Part shown: in pieces, positions 47,101-62,100 of the stretch | How positions within the stretch are numbered: position 1 is the stretch's first letter | How the letters are laid out: the number at the start of each line of letters is the position of its first letter | Source: Nectonema munidae | Taxonomy: Eukaryota > Nematomorpha > Nectonematoida > Nectonematidae | Reading direction: 5' to 3' | Length of the DNA stretch: 64,000 nucleotides | Assembly: GCA_030549495.1 (NCBI GenBank) | Contig: JAUIRK010000235.1 | Coordinates: 434,001-498,000 of the forward strand | Made by a program: the position numbers and the translations under genes | The notes under the pieces: model-generated | Databases searched by the model: none | Told to the model about the DNA's origin: nothing | Seen by the model: the letters and a program-made list of their open reading frames with translations, nothing else

Positions 47101-50100
47101 TTCATGATGCTGATTTAGTTGCATTGATAATACTGAGTCACATGATACTCAATAGTTGTGTCTAATTTTTTATGCCTAGAGGCTCATAGTTGAAATATTA
47201 ATGTCTACAAAATGTACAGTGTACACACAGTTAGAATATGTAATTAATATATATTTTTCCTACGCGATTATGTTGAGTCTCAATGGTTGTTAGGGTGTAC
47301 CTCTCAGCTTAACAGTTGAAGGTCAGGAGTTGGATCCCCAAGTCTCTTAAAAAATAATGTCACAAAAATCGTATAGCAGTGCCTTGATATATATTTTTTT
47401 TGTAATTATTTTTAATAAAATATTTTTTTATTTAAGCTTATACTAAACATTATCTAAATTTTTTCCTATTTACAGAAATGTTCAATAAATTCGTAAAATT
47501 TTAAAGGACAATTTAGAATTAAAAAAAAGACAATTTAGAACATAAAAAAGACAGTTAGAGAATTTAGAACTTAAAAAGGAGAATTTACAATTTAAAAAGA
47601 ACAATTTAGAACTTGAAATGGCTTATATCATGAATCAAATACACTGATTGTTAGCGTCTAGTGTCTATACCTTGAGAATAGAATGTCAAATTTCGCATTA
47701 ATTTTTGCTTCTATATTTTCTTATGAAATGATATCCGTATACACATGAAGTTTCGCTCAAATTGAATTCTGCATTTTTTCAGGGACTGATCGGTGAATCT
47801 GGGGACGAAGGTGCTCCTGGCTTTGGAGGAGATCCTGGCAAAGAAGGCAGGCGTGGAGAGGACGGTATATCAGGGTTGGATGGACGCCCTGGAAAAAATG
47901 GACCTAGAGTAAGTTTTGCATGCACTTTATTCTTTTCTCTTAAATATGAAGGATAAAGAAATTATTTTCGTATTTGATTTTCTTATTGCCTAGCAAAGAA
48001 TAATAAATCTTTCAAAAGCGGAAAGATCAGCGTGTCACGAGTGGGAGTCAAATCAGTACCATTTGGACAAAGAAGCAAAAAAAAACTTAATTTCCCACAA
48101 TCTGCTAATTCCGCCTGGATGAGAACCAGTGATTCAGATCGATTTATTGTTGTTTTCTAGAAAAATTGCTTTGTCGGTTGTGTAATTGAGAAGGTATAGA
48201 AAGTTCATTTCTTCCTTTGTAATATAATTCACTACCTTTACCCATAATGATAGACATCAAAAAGCAGTTTTAACATTCCATAAACATAGCCCGAATTTAC
48301 TATCAAAGGGGCACATATTGAACATTTTGTTCATCAAAAGTAATCTGTGATACAATATGTAAAGAAAATAAAGGAAGAAGTTGTTTAGAATCAATAGAAA
48401 GTAAAACATATTTAATGAAAAAAATATATTACCAAAATAAATAAAATGTGTATAGAAGGCAAGCATTTGAATCAAATGTTTTAATGAACATTTTTCTATA
48501 ATTTAAAATGCTACTAACTTTTGTAAGGAGGCGACAATATATTGTTAAAAAAAAATGTTGACAATAGCTTTTGAAACTTTTTGATAGGAGTAGGTGGGGG
48601 TGACGTTTCATAATTGTTATAAAGGGTAGAAACATTTTTTAAGCTTTGGTTTAATAGTTAAAGGAAGTTTTTGGCAATTATTAATACAGAACGCATGATC
48701 AATATCGAAAACATATTCATCTGCAATATTATAAAAAAAGGTGACCTTTTCAAATGTTTTTTTATTGATTTCATCAATACAAAAATTAAAGCATAGTTTG
48801 TTAATAATTAAATAATAAACCGAATTATTGTTGAGAATTACTATATGAATATTATGAAGATTTGAAAAAAGTTGTATGAATATAAGTTAATCGTACATAT
48901 CCGAGTTCTGCGTAACTTGGGTCGGTTAGTTCGGACACCAAAAATCTTAATTTACTGGTCAGCCAGCGGTTGAAAATTAAAATTTTATTCTAGTTCTGTT
49001 CGGATACGTGTAGAATTTCATTTTTATTACGTTTTTGAATTGCGCGTGTTTTAGTTGCACTGATTTTGATTGTTTCTTCATTTAATCAGTAATTTACTCG
49101 CAAATCCTGAATTATAAGTTCGTTTTAATCGTATATACTTTTTAAAATATCTTTAAAAAGGCCTTCCTTAAAGTTTGACAATAACTGACTTTTGTCGGCG
49201 AAAAGTTTTGAATTTAATTTTTAAATCTTTTAATGATTTATTGATCACAATAAAATCCTCTTTAAATGACTGGTAAATGGATTCAATACAACGTTCATGT
49301 TATTTTGAAGGATGCATTTTATCACCATTTTAGGGCATAATGGGCAAAAAGGGTTTTGTTGGAAGAACAGGATTAAATGGGGTCCAAGGAAAGGATGGCT
49401 CGCCAGGAAAAAATGGTATTAGTGGAGAAGATGGCAAAAATGGGATACCAGGAAAGCCGGTAAAAATTCACAAATGTTATCATACTTAAGAATTGCTTTT
49501 AAACAAAGACATTTCCACAAAACTCAAATGTTCTATCTTTGCAGTTATAAATCAGTTTTTAAAAATAATAAAATGTAGGGAAAGAAAAGTCAAATCTTCA
49601 AATACGACTTCTTTTGAGAAAGCATTCGCTCTCTTACAAACGGAAAATTCTAGCTCCTCACTTTAAGTGAGAATATATATCATAGATCGTATACGGTCCC
49701 ATTTGATGGCCCAGGAGTAGATTTCCCTTCCCCGCTCTAAGTGAATCAGGATAATAGCTTTGTAGTTTCATGTGAGCAAATTAAAATTACGCAAAATATG
49801 CGAATGGCGTGATTTGAGAAAATAAAGCTCTTCGTCAACCCGCTGGCATATTTCACGACCTTGATGATTAAATAATATGATTACACCCAAGTTTTTAAAA
49901 TGAGTAGATCATAAATAAGGTTCTATGGGCTTTTTCTTCACTTCGAGAACTTTCTACTCTTAATAGGAGTAAGGTTCATTCCCCAGCCATTTGCCCAGAT
50001 GGTGACATAAAGCAAAGACATGGTCGAGAAATTAGCGACAGTGAGGTTTCCAAGTGAGACAGAAGCATCAAATCGGGAGTCTACTCTACTACTACGGGGA

Positions 50101-53100
50101 GAGATTTAGAAAGTCTGTGAAGGAATCGGGGTGGGTAGACCAATTCCCTAAGGGGAACTGGACGGGCCGTGGTAAATTTCACAAACATGTTATTTTTAAA
50201 ATTATTGAAATGAATGAAATTAAATTTTAAAGCTTGCGTTTTAATAAATATAAAATTGTTTTAATAAGTAAAGAAACATTATCAAATCTTTAACTCTTTC
50301 TGGATACAAATTTATTCTATTCTTGGTAATAAAATTTGATCCTCAACTTCTAATTCTAGTTAACTTTCTGGTATTGAAATATCTTTCTATGAAACTTCAT
50401 AAAAGTGGTAAGTTCTCTTGCTTTTCTTTTCTTCAGACAAAAAAGTTAACTTTTTTTGCGCCTGGTAACGCTTTATACGTATCGATTCCTTCAATTAATA
50501 TTGATTGGCGATGAGGATGTTTGTGTTTAATTGTTTTTCAATTTGGTTGTAGTAGAAAGTTAATTATATTTTTGCTATTACAGTTCAAATAATAATTAAC
50601 AGTTCTTTGAAAGTCTAGTACATTAGTTTGGAACTAAATTGAAAAACTTCAAATAAACACATTTATAAAGATTTTTAAAATTTTTAAAACAAAATTTTTG
50701 AAAAATGTGGTCCAACCAAAATTTTGTGGTACCCGCAGATCTCTGAACAGAGCACACTGAAATGGCCCGTTGTAATGAGCTACTTTTATCAAAAAACATT
50801 CTATCGATGTTTATTAAGAAATTATTATCATCATGGACTAACGGAACAGCGTTGGGCCAATAAGGCCGCCTTTTCGAACAGATGCTTCGGAAAAAACATA
50901 CTGGACAATTCGATTAAGCTGAGATCTTTTATTTGCATTTTATTTAGCAAGACAAACAGCAGACATCGTTAGCAACATTAGGTAGCGGACATAGGATAGC
51001 ATCATGTGGTAGGTACACTACCAAAAGCATTGGTAAGGAGGAGCAGAGCGGATACAGGGGATTTGCTGTTTTCGTGATTAGAGGCACATTGGTGATAAAT
51101 GTAAGCAAGATGTTCAGTTGCAGAATGACCTTTGAAAAATCCGAATTAGTCTCAGAATGTTGGGGTAGGCCGTTTCACTATAGAAAATGCTTACGCTGTT
51201 GTACTTTTAGCTCTCCGATGGACTCTGTTATGTATAGGATCTTCTTTGTGACTAATCTTGTAAATGTAAACATTCCTCTTCTTGTACCAAAATTTAAGTC
51301 TAGGATCTGTTGTTCTTCTTGAAACAGCATTACACATTTGAGTCTTTACTTTTGGAGAAATTTATTTTTTTCAGCTACGAACAACAAATCTTAATTTATC
51401 TTTAAAAGTTAACACGCTGATTCTATTTCTTTTTAATCGTTGTTTACCAACTTCTTGCCCAAAATAGTTTCCCATTGATTAACTTTGTTTCATCTTTTTG
51501 AAAAGATTATGCTATTCAATCACAAGCAAGGCAATTTTTTTTCATAATATTTTGATGAAATTTTTGTTTTTGTTCCAATACATTATCTATGCTTCATATA
51601 TTTTACATCCCTACAAACCACACTGATGAGCGTCATACTTTTTGGTGAAGGCGTTTTGACTCGGCCTTTTGAGCGCTAAGATCACAATAAAGGAAAAATT
51701 GTTTTCATCTCTATTTTTGTTTATTCAAATAACACCTATCTGCTATTAAAATCAAACATTGCAATAAAAAACGGAATGATGCTCGATTTATTAATCCACT
51801 AATTATGATTTGAAACCGATTGGCAACCCAAATGGTAAATTTAATCCTATCAACAACCACATATGCCAATCCTTTTCATTGGATAAAGATTAAAAAAATC
51901 AATTCGTATACATTCCAATAGCAAATTAACGAAATTCATTTCGATTGTACATTATAAAATCAAGGCGCCATTATTCTTACTTCACTAAATGACATATTTA
52001 AATAGCATCATGGAGTATAAACTTTACCAAACACGGAATCTTTGAAACAAATAAAGTAGAGAGAAATAGAGAACATAAGCGAAATTAAATTTAAGTTAAA
52101 AATATTCTTTTTAATTAATTTGGAAATTATGTGCGCTATTCTGAGCATGTTACTAAACGCCACAGCTTTCAAGAGAGTTCCACACAATTATTTACTAAGT
52201 AAATGAAAAACCTATAACATTTATCCTGGAATTATTAAATGGATAGACAACTTCCTGACAAATAGAATCCAATTTGTCACTGTAAACGGCTGCTTATCAA
52301 ATCCAAGTAAAGTAACTAATGGAGTAGTGCAAGGTAGTGTGATAGGACCTCTACTTTTTAATCTATACATAAACGAATTGGAAACACAAATTGAGTCAAA
52401 CTTGAAATTATTTGCCGATGATCTTAAGTTGTACTCTGAATCCACCAAAAATTCTACGACCCACTTCAAACTGAACTTTACACTCTATATCAATGGTGTA
52501 CACATTGGGGTATGGATCTAAATTTCGCAAAATATTGTCATTTACAAATTGGTTGTCAAAACAGCTACACTTATTATATTGGTGGTCATAATATCACTCG
52601 TACTTTGCAAATAAACGATTTAGGCATCATCGTTGATAATTCTTTGAAATTCAAGCCTTATTTTTCGAAAATAATCTCTAAAGCTTACGCTGTATTTCAT
52701 CAATTTATCGTCAGTTATCCTCCTTTGAACCAGAAATAGCTACTCCTATATACAAAGTGTTAATAGGCTCTATTCTGGAATACAGTAATGTTATCGCACA
52801 GCCAAGCTGTAAAAAAAACATGAAAGCGTTAGAAAAATTACAGAAGCGAAAAACCAAAAAAATTACAGGACCCAAAGAATTAACGTATAAAGAAAGACTG
52901 CAAACGTTGTCTTTACCACTACTATCATATCGATATAGAAGAAACGATATGATTACAGTTTATAACATCATAAACGAAAATATCTTAGGTACCCATAGAA
53001 TACTTCCTCAGTTTTCCTCAAGGATTCAAAGAAAGTATCAGAGTAAGTTGATAAAGAGTCGCCACAAAAAACACTTTCAAAAAAACTTTTTCTCTAATGG

Positions 53101-56100
53101 AATTGTACTGGAACAGTCTTCCTGCTGATGTCATAAACTCCCCTTCATTAAACGTATTCAAGGAACGCCTGGATAACTTCTGGAAAAATATGTTGTATGA
53201 TTAAGTCTTTACTTTTGTATTCTTCTTTTCCATATTTAGCAATTATAATGTTTAAACGATTTCTATATGTTTTTTTCTTCCACACATTGATGCGATTACC
53301 ACAGGCAAAATGGCCTTTTTTCGCTTAATAAAATTATGTTATGATATGTTAACAATACTTACTATAAAAACATATGCCTTCTTTGAAAAAGTATGAATGA
53401 GTTATGAAAGTTCGATATTTTTTACTGAAAATAGAAGATTTTTTAAATTATAATTTCATGGCCAAAAAGTTTTGCCCAGAAAGGGGCGCTGGCAAATGTT
53501 ACATTCCCTGCCACAAACAACACTAATATAAAAGAAAACTAATATGTCAACCACTTTATTCCTGCACACGTATCGTCATTGTTGAAAGTATGCTCTTCTT
53601 TGATATGAACAGAGTTTTCTTAATACTTACCTATCACCATATGAGGATATTGGTTTTAGATTTTGATCTACAAAAGTATTTCCTACTTAACACGCAGTTT
53701 GAAGAGCCCAGATAAAGTAAATCGCTGTAGACCGTCAAGATACGAACTCATGATGTGGAATGTTTATGAAAACGTTTGGAACTCTTTACCAAAAACAAAT
53801 AATGCACTTGAGGGATGGCAAAGAGCATTTGAAACTCATGGAGATGGATACCATCCTAATATATCCAGATTTGTGGACATCCAGATGAAAAGGCAAAAAT
53901 AGAACGATTTAATTTATGTTAACCATTGACAAAGAAATAGCGCTGTTATTCTCAACAGTTAAAAAAGATTATTGATTATCATCATTCCTATACGAGTATT
54001 AATGATTATTTGAAAGCAGTAGCTCATACATAAACTAGTTTTTAATTTAAATTTAATAAAAAATTCTACACTTTTTTTATACTTTTCATTCATACTGATA
54101 GAAATTACAAAACGATCTCTAACTTTTTTTTATAATAATAGACGGTTTACTTGGATTTCAGTGATATTATTGTCGGTGAATTTGTCTGCTCCCATTTTTT
54201 ATATAAGATGTAAAAAATATGAATTATTTTGATGGGGAAGGTACTGCTGCTACGATAAGTGAAAGAACAAATGAAAATAAGCAATAAACTCGGTGTGCCA
54301 ATCGCAAGTTATACTATAGGAGAGGGGAAAAATGCGGGCGATGGTTGGATATGCGCTTTTGTTCTAACTTAATCTAAAGATCAAGTGAAACATGATTTCT
54401 TCATTTGAACGACATTCAACAGGAAAACTAAATCTGGAGATCTTTCTAAATGTTTTCCTTTTTTTAATCTTCTTCAGGGAATTCCAGGAAAAAAAGGAAG
54501 AGATGGTTTAGTGGGGAGAAATGGGAAAGATGGTGAGCCAGGAAAAAATGGAGTCGATGGGGTGAATGGATTTGATGGTTTGCTTGGTCCAAACGGCCCC
54601 AAAGTATTTGAAATATTCAAATTTTCAACAAATCTCACACTTTTCCAAATATAATATTTTAAGAAAAGGAAGGTAAAGAGTAAAAATTCTGACATTAAGA
54701 TTGACGATTAAAATACCAGATTTTGAAAGTCTTATTTTAAACTATAAGAATTTCTCCTACATTATATTCGTGAGTGTTTACACAGTGTTCAAGATAATTG
54801 CAAACTTGCACTCATCTCATGTACACTGAAATAAAAAATGATTACCGTAACTACTTTAAATGGTTACTGCAACAATGCATAACTTTACAATTCTTGGCAA
54901 TTAAAATACTATTGAATCGTGGTGAATTTACTATTTTTAGTGGTAGGTTCACTTTCATTGAGGTAAAACAGCTAACTGAAAATTCATCATAAAAACTGAA
55001 GATTTTTAACTTCTCTATAGCATTGGCATATTATCGAAATATTGATATTGCAGACATAACAGACAAATATTGTAAATATTTATTTATTCAAAAAAGTTGA
55101 GAAAAAGCTTTAAATTTACATGCATCTAACTAAAGTAATATTTCTATGAAAATGATAAAACTTAATTTAACCACTTTTAATTGACTTGTGAAACTACCTA
55201 ATTTTATTTTAAGTGTAAAATGTGAAGGAGGTTTTCACTTCCGTGAAGATTCAAGAACTTTTCGAGATCTTTGATGAAGACTGGAAAGCTACCATTCTTG
55301 GCCCTTGTGAATTCAGTTATAAAGCACATGTGTATTTTGTTTGATTCATAAACAGTTCATAGAACTAACTAGATATTTTTCAAACACATACTAACCCTAT
55401 TGTTTGACATGCCTACTTCTCAACAGATGTCTGAAAATACTATGTTATCAACATTTCTTCATTGCCTCCCCACTTGCCTTATCTAAGCAAACGTAACATC
55501 TTTTTCACATACCTAGTTTCACAAAGTGTCTATGAAATATTCTTCGATTAACTGTACAATTTTTTAAAGGTTATAATAAGCATAAGCTCTCTCAGGCATA
55601 AGAGATCAATTAGGAAAGAATGCCATTAATATTATAGATATACACGACTAGAACAATCTTATACTGACTACTATCATTTTGGGGCAAAATAGTAAAATTT
55701 TTTGGCGATGGGTCCGGGAAAAACTAAAATAGATAGGTGGCGCAGGCTGTGGCTATAACATAACATAACATAACATAACATAACATAAGTGTATTAAGCA
55801 ATGTGAAGAGGCTAACCGCCTATGTGAATTGCATCCAATTAAATACAAACCAATCAAATAATGAGATATATTTTATCTTTCCAAAAATCATTAAGCTTTC
55901 TTTCAAAGATATTTATATTCAATCGACAACTTTATTCGGCAAACTATTCCAGTGATTATATGCTTTTTGTGTTAAATAGTGTTGTCTATAATTACTTTGG
56001 TAAAAATTAGGTTTAAATTTCAGCGAATGTGATCTGGAAATTCTCTTTGAGTAACGAGGCAATACATTTTCGTCAATGTTAGTGTTTCCTTTCACAATAT

Positions 56101-59100
56101 TAAATATAGTAATCATTTCATTCTTTAAGCTTCTGTAATACAAAGAAGGAAGATTAATTTTCTCCAATCTTCTATAAACTTTTCATTCCTTTCAATTGTT
56201 TTGTAAATACTCTCTGAACGTTTTCTATTTTTCTGAGATATTTATAATAATTTAAAATCCCAAAAATAAAATATTTGATGCTTCCAGGGTCTTAAAGGAG
56301 AAATAGGAGAATCTGGGGTTGATGGCGAACCAGGAAGAGATGGAATCAATGGAGAGCCAGGAAAAGATGGAACACCAGGAAAAAGTGGCAAAGATGGTGC
56401 TGATGGTATACAGGTAATATTTGCCTATATCACTATTCTCTCAATCTTGGTTCACAATTGTCTAGTCAATGGGATGCTCAAACTTTTGGGTTAGAGGGCC
56501 AAAGACGTCTTTTTTCAACCATGAATGGGTTGCAGTAAAGTGTGAAATGATAAACTAATTTTGATTTCTTAAAATTATGTTTAAGCAAAAAACTAAATTA
56601 CTAAAATCATATTTAGCAATAACAATGATGGAAGGAAAAAATCAAAGGTTATTTAAAAAGATTTATATTAAAAATCATGCAAGTAGATTAACATTAACAA
56701 CTTTTGTGACATTTAAATTTGAAAAGCTAAATTTGCAATTATGATTTATTGAAAAAAGAAATATAATTAATTTTGACGTGTATTGAAAAAAGTAAGATTC
56801 AAATTTTTGATATTTTCGTTTTTACCTTATGGAGGAAAAAGGAAGGAGCAGGCGGGTATGTGGCAATGTCCAATCAAAATTTTTATGTTTATAGATAAAT
56901 GAAATTTTATGACAATTCAACCAGTACTACATAAAGATCATTTATTACTATTTCGGTTTCAAGGGTTTTTAAAAAATAGCAAAATATATTTCCACATTGT
57001 TTAGAATTGTGAATGAAGTGGGCCACACTTCGGGTCAATGGGATTCATACAGACATTAGAAAAGAAATAGGACTTTGGGGTGTATGGCTGTTAAATATTT
57101 GGCATTTATTATACAATGAAGACTTTTGTTAAAAGTCTTTTTGTATAAATGTCTTTTTTTTTCTTTTTTTTTTATTTAAAACTAAATTTATTTTATTTAA
57201 AAACATGATATAAATATAAAGTTAGAAAATAAAACAATTATAAAAAGTTAAAAATAAAAATTTCGGAGACAGCATGCGCATATACCACCATTACGCATGC
57301 TGCCGATGTTTGGAGGAGCTTGCTCTTCCTTGACGGCTTGCTGTCCATCGTGATTGGCTTGCCATGTTTGATTGACAGTTTGATGTGGTTGTTTTGACGG
57401 CTTGCCGTGTTTGGGAGGAGAATTGTCCAGCTTGCTGGGTCTCTTGATCTCCAGGTCGCTGCGTTTGGATTTCTTTATTTTCAGCTTGCTGGAGATGGAT
57501 TCCTTCTTTTGAAGGCTTTGTCTTTGGACTATTGCCTTGGCTTTGTCTTTTGCTTAGCCTTTGGCATTGGCTTTGTCTTTGTTTTTGCCTTTGCTTTTGG
57601 TTTTGGCCTTAGCTTTGGCTTTTGGGTGGGAAGGGTTGGAGTTGAGAGTCAGCAATTAAAGAGAAAAAGTGAATAATAGAGGAGCGGAGCTCCTTTTATA
57701 GTGAGAGCTCCGAAACTTCTAGAAGCCTTTGTATACTATTTTTCCATTGGCTGAATTATTGCGACAGCACCGGAAATTTGAGGCGCTAAATGGGCAATAA
57801 TCCGCGCGCGATGTGAAGTTTTCCCCCTTCCCTAATTGGCCGAGGAATTTCTTGGTTGGTGATTCCTAGTCCTCTATTTGAAAATTTTCTTTCTGCTTTC
57901 TGGAGATCGTTTGGATGATCCCTAGGGTTTCGTTGTGTCCTGTGACCAAGTCAAGGTCGAGTAATCTCGCCCTATTGCCCGTGCATACCCTTCTTGAAGG
58001 GTTGTCTGCTGGGTTGTTTTCTGACTTGATGTATGTTATCTCTTGCCTTAGCAAGTCCAAGTTTTGGGAAACTTGTTCCAGGGCTGTGAGAAGTAGAAAA
58101 CTTGTTTCTGCTCGGGCTCCAAAGTTTCTGATAAATTCAATAGCTCCCTGGGAGTCTGAAAAAGCTTTGCCCGCGGGGCTAGCAGGTGTCCGATTATGAT
58201 TCCTAGGAATTCAAGATCGATGATACTCCATTTAGGAGTTGTGATGTTAATCACAATTTCCTCATCTTTCAGGACTATTCCTAGGCCTGTGAGGGAGGCA
58301 TCGACGTATACCGTGCCTTCAGGTGTCTCTGGTTGTACCATGTTCCATGGTGACGAGATATACTCATATCCCTTCTGCAGAATGAACCCGATGATTTTGG
58401 GGTCCTGTTTGTTGAAGATTTTGAAGGCGTGTGAGAAGAACTTCGGCTTGTGACGTAATGTGCCTAGGTAATAGTTTATTAGGCCTAATAGCCTTTGGCC
58501 CCATTTTTCTGAGGGCATCCATTGTGTTAGGGTGGCGAAGGCCAGAGCCACTAGGGCTTTCATTATGATGTTCCTGTTTTGTTCGGGGATTGCCATTTTC
58601 CTTGTGAGGAGGTTTATTTCTACTCCTAAGTATTTTACTTTTCTTTGTGGAGTTAGTATACTTTTTTCCCTATTGATTAGTACCCCGCATTCTTGGGCGA
58701 GAAAAGTTGCGAATTTATTGGTATTAGTTCGAAAACTTTCCTCGGAAGTACCTAGAATGAGAAAATCGTCTAGGTACAAGAGTATTTTGATTTCGTCTTT
58801 GTTTATGCTGGGTCTATTTAGGAAAACTCCTTTCAAGGTCAAGAGAATCCTTTGGAGTACTGCGGGTGAGAAGTTTGCCCCCATTGGCAATCTATTGAAC
58901 CGGTATCTTTGGGTATTTGTCGACCGGATTACAAAACAGTCTCTAAAGCTTTTATGTAGTTTTATGCCATAAAAGGCGTCTTTTAAGTATTTGAAGTCTT
59001 TTGTTATTAATAATACAATAAAAAAAATTGTATGAGAAAAAATATAAAACTAAGATTTAACAGTGGAATAAATACCGTATACAAATTTGTAGGAAATTTG

Positions 59101-62100
59101 AAACTTTAAGCAACTAAATTAGTTAATTCAAGTTGTAATCTGTTTTATTAAAAAAAAAGTATCTCTTTTTTCAAGAAACTTGTTAATAAGTTTCTCTCAC
59201 GTACCTCGAGAATAATTTGCTACATTCAAGCTAAAAGTTAAAACTGACCACGTGATATACCAAAACTTTTTCAAAGAATATTTTGAATGGTTAAACATAT
59301 TTTGTTTTGCTTTTAGAAGTCGTTCTATTTTCTTCTAAACTTTTTTTTTTATTGATATTTCCAAAACTGATAAAATAAAATTTAAAGAATACGGTTTTTG
59401 GCTCAAACGAAATCACTGTGTGCATGAATTATAAATATATATTAAAATGTATTTGTTTTTCATTTTAATGAATCATTTCAAATATAAAATAATTAACATC
59501 TTCTAAAACCTCTAGAGTTTGGACAGGAGAGGCAACACCTCGGCATTTTTATAGAGAAGTGGATCATTAGTTGCGCACATATTAAATTCAAAACTAATAC
59601 ATTGCAAAAGTTCTTGTTGTTTTAGCTAAATTGAAGGTGTTAAAAAATGTCAATTCATCAAAATATATTTTTATAAATGACAGAGATGGATGGGTAGAAA
59701 TTTAATTGTAGCAAACGCCATTTATTTACGTCAAAATCAAACACACAGCAAATTTTCTTATAAAAAATAAACGAAGTTGTCTCGCTTTTATATAATTAAC
59801 AAAGATAAATGAGTGTATGGTTATCCTAACAACGAATTGTGTTTTGGCGCCTTTATACTTTCATGGTTTTGTTATGGATATTTTCAAAATATTAAAATCC
59901 TGAGGTGTTCTCTCCCCTGTCCAACCTCTTGAGGTTTTAGACAAGCATACTTTCGATAAAAATGATTTCTTTCTACATCTACGAGTGAGGAAGGAAATAT
60001 TGAAAAATTGTTAAAATACATAAATTAACATTTATGTGATAAAATAGACGGAAAAAGCTGTGCTAAACATTATGAAGACGTTTAATATTTAAAATGTAAC
60101 TGGAATATTTCAAAATTCGTAGCCTAGATCTAATCTGCTTATGTCAAATGCACAATGTATTTTATTATTTATTAGAAAATGCTTCTAGAAATTAATTATT
60201 TCCATTTTAGTTATTGAATTTTACTTGAATTCTATTTTAGATTAAATAATTGATTTGAATCCGTAATCATTGAAATTTTTAATAAATTCATTTAAGAAAA
60301 TCGAAAATTTTCAATGTGAAATTTTAATTGAAATTCTAATTTATGCAGGTTGTTCTGCGCAAACAAAATAAATAATACGAATATTTTAAAAATAATTTAT
60401 AGAATTTAGAAATAAAATTTCTTCTTGTATGAAACATGCACTATCGACTAAATAAAGTTTCCATCTTACATTTAAAAATATTGATTTTGCTTATTTTTTT
60501 TTTATTTTTTTAATTATTATAGATATAGTATACATTTTTCTGAGATGTTTATATAAAAACTGTAAATCAAGATATAAATTATTTTCATATGGTGCTACAA
60601 ACAGAATTCTAGCAAGGATTTGAAAACAAAAACGACAATAGATCGCCGCTAAAGCTTAAGTGTTTGAAAATGGTTAAATCTTCATTTTTGAGCAAGAGTG
60701 ATTACGACAAAGTTTGGGCAATTTAGTGGCCATCAGGTTCATTAAACCAAACACGACCTAGTTTTTTTTTGGCCATATTGAAAGATCTTATGTACAACTC
60801 CAAAACGAAATCAACTCCAGAATTAGAACAAAGAAATTTCTGCAGAATTTTCTAAAATTAACGTGGATTGAATACAAAGAGAAACATTATGAACATGTTA
60901 AATTAAATTTCTCGATTTTTTTTAATGATTAATATAGGGAATTTTTTAGATTGTGTATATACTGAGATATATAAAGATAAATGGACCGTGCAGTGTTTTC
61001 ATCAAGAAGGCACATTGCGCAGCTTTTATCTAACTATGAGGAAAGTAGGCTTAACGTGGGATTGAACCCAAGATCCTGAATTATCGAAACCCAGTATCTA
61101 ACCAACCTTACTCACGCCCTCTATAACAGAAGGAATATAGTAAGATAGTATGACAAATCTTTAAAAGAATTTTCAAATGATGTCAAACAGAAAGTGAAGA
61201 GAATTTCTTTCGCGGTGAAGATGTAACGAAAGCATTTTTGCGATTATTTTGGTTGAACAAAAATTACTTTCCCTACATCTTCACTGCAAAACTACTTCAC
61301 TCTGCTTTCTGTTTGACTCACGTTGAAAAAGACTGATAGAGTCGAAATATTCTTTTTAATAAAGATTTGCCTTGCTATTTTCTATATCCCTCGTTTATAC
61401 TGAGATAAATATATATATATACATATCTCAAAGTTCCAAGTTGGGCCAGAAGTATCCATCAGAAGAAAGGGTAGGACCAATTCGCTTCCTTCTCTAAATA
61501 TTATCCGTTTGCTTTTCTGATACGTTTATGCGTAAATAAATCATGTAGATACAGAAGCATGTAAATGAAATACCCTTAGGTTGAGTATCCATCATTTTGG
61601 CTTATTGAAAACCTTTGATTCTGACCTCCAAATGTTAATCCTATGCTGTTGTTTTTGCTGGCTAAATTACGCAATCTCATTTTCAGAGTAACCAGTCTGT
61701 TCAAAACTTGGTACTTCAAATCTGTAAGATGTTATGTGTAAATATTCTTTGTCTAACACAAGTGATACTGTAGATTCAATATCTACAGTAGTATAAATGT
61801 TTACATATTATTATTTATGTATTTATTATAGTATAAAAATTCTCAATGCTTTCATATACTGAATATTCAGAAATAATTCCTTTAAAATTAATGTTATAAA
61901 ATCGTTTGATGATAATTTTTTATGATATATGTTATGAATTTTGCGATAAAATTTTTATCACCAATAAAACTAAGTGGGACGATTAAGGTTGATCAAGGTC
62001 TTGGGTTCGATTCCGCATCAAGCTTACTTTCCTCATAGTTCGATACAAGTGGCACATGTTGTGCTTTCTCGATACATAGGCAGAAAAAAGAGTAACGTAA

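Noticed and set aside
47285-47340. Possible tRNA gene
   Set aside because: Box-like motifs are present but no acceptor stem pairing was found; at most a SINE head relic.
55755-55788. Repeat array as a CRISPR-like structure
   Set aside because: It is a simple 5-bp microsatellite at a LINE 3' end; no spacers.
57407-57676. Phe/Gly-rich plus-strand open frame
   Set aside because: It is the complement of the Lys/Pro/Ala-rich minus-strand reading of the RT fossil.
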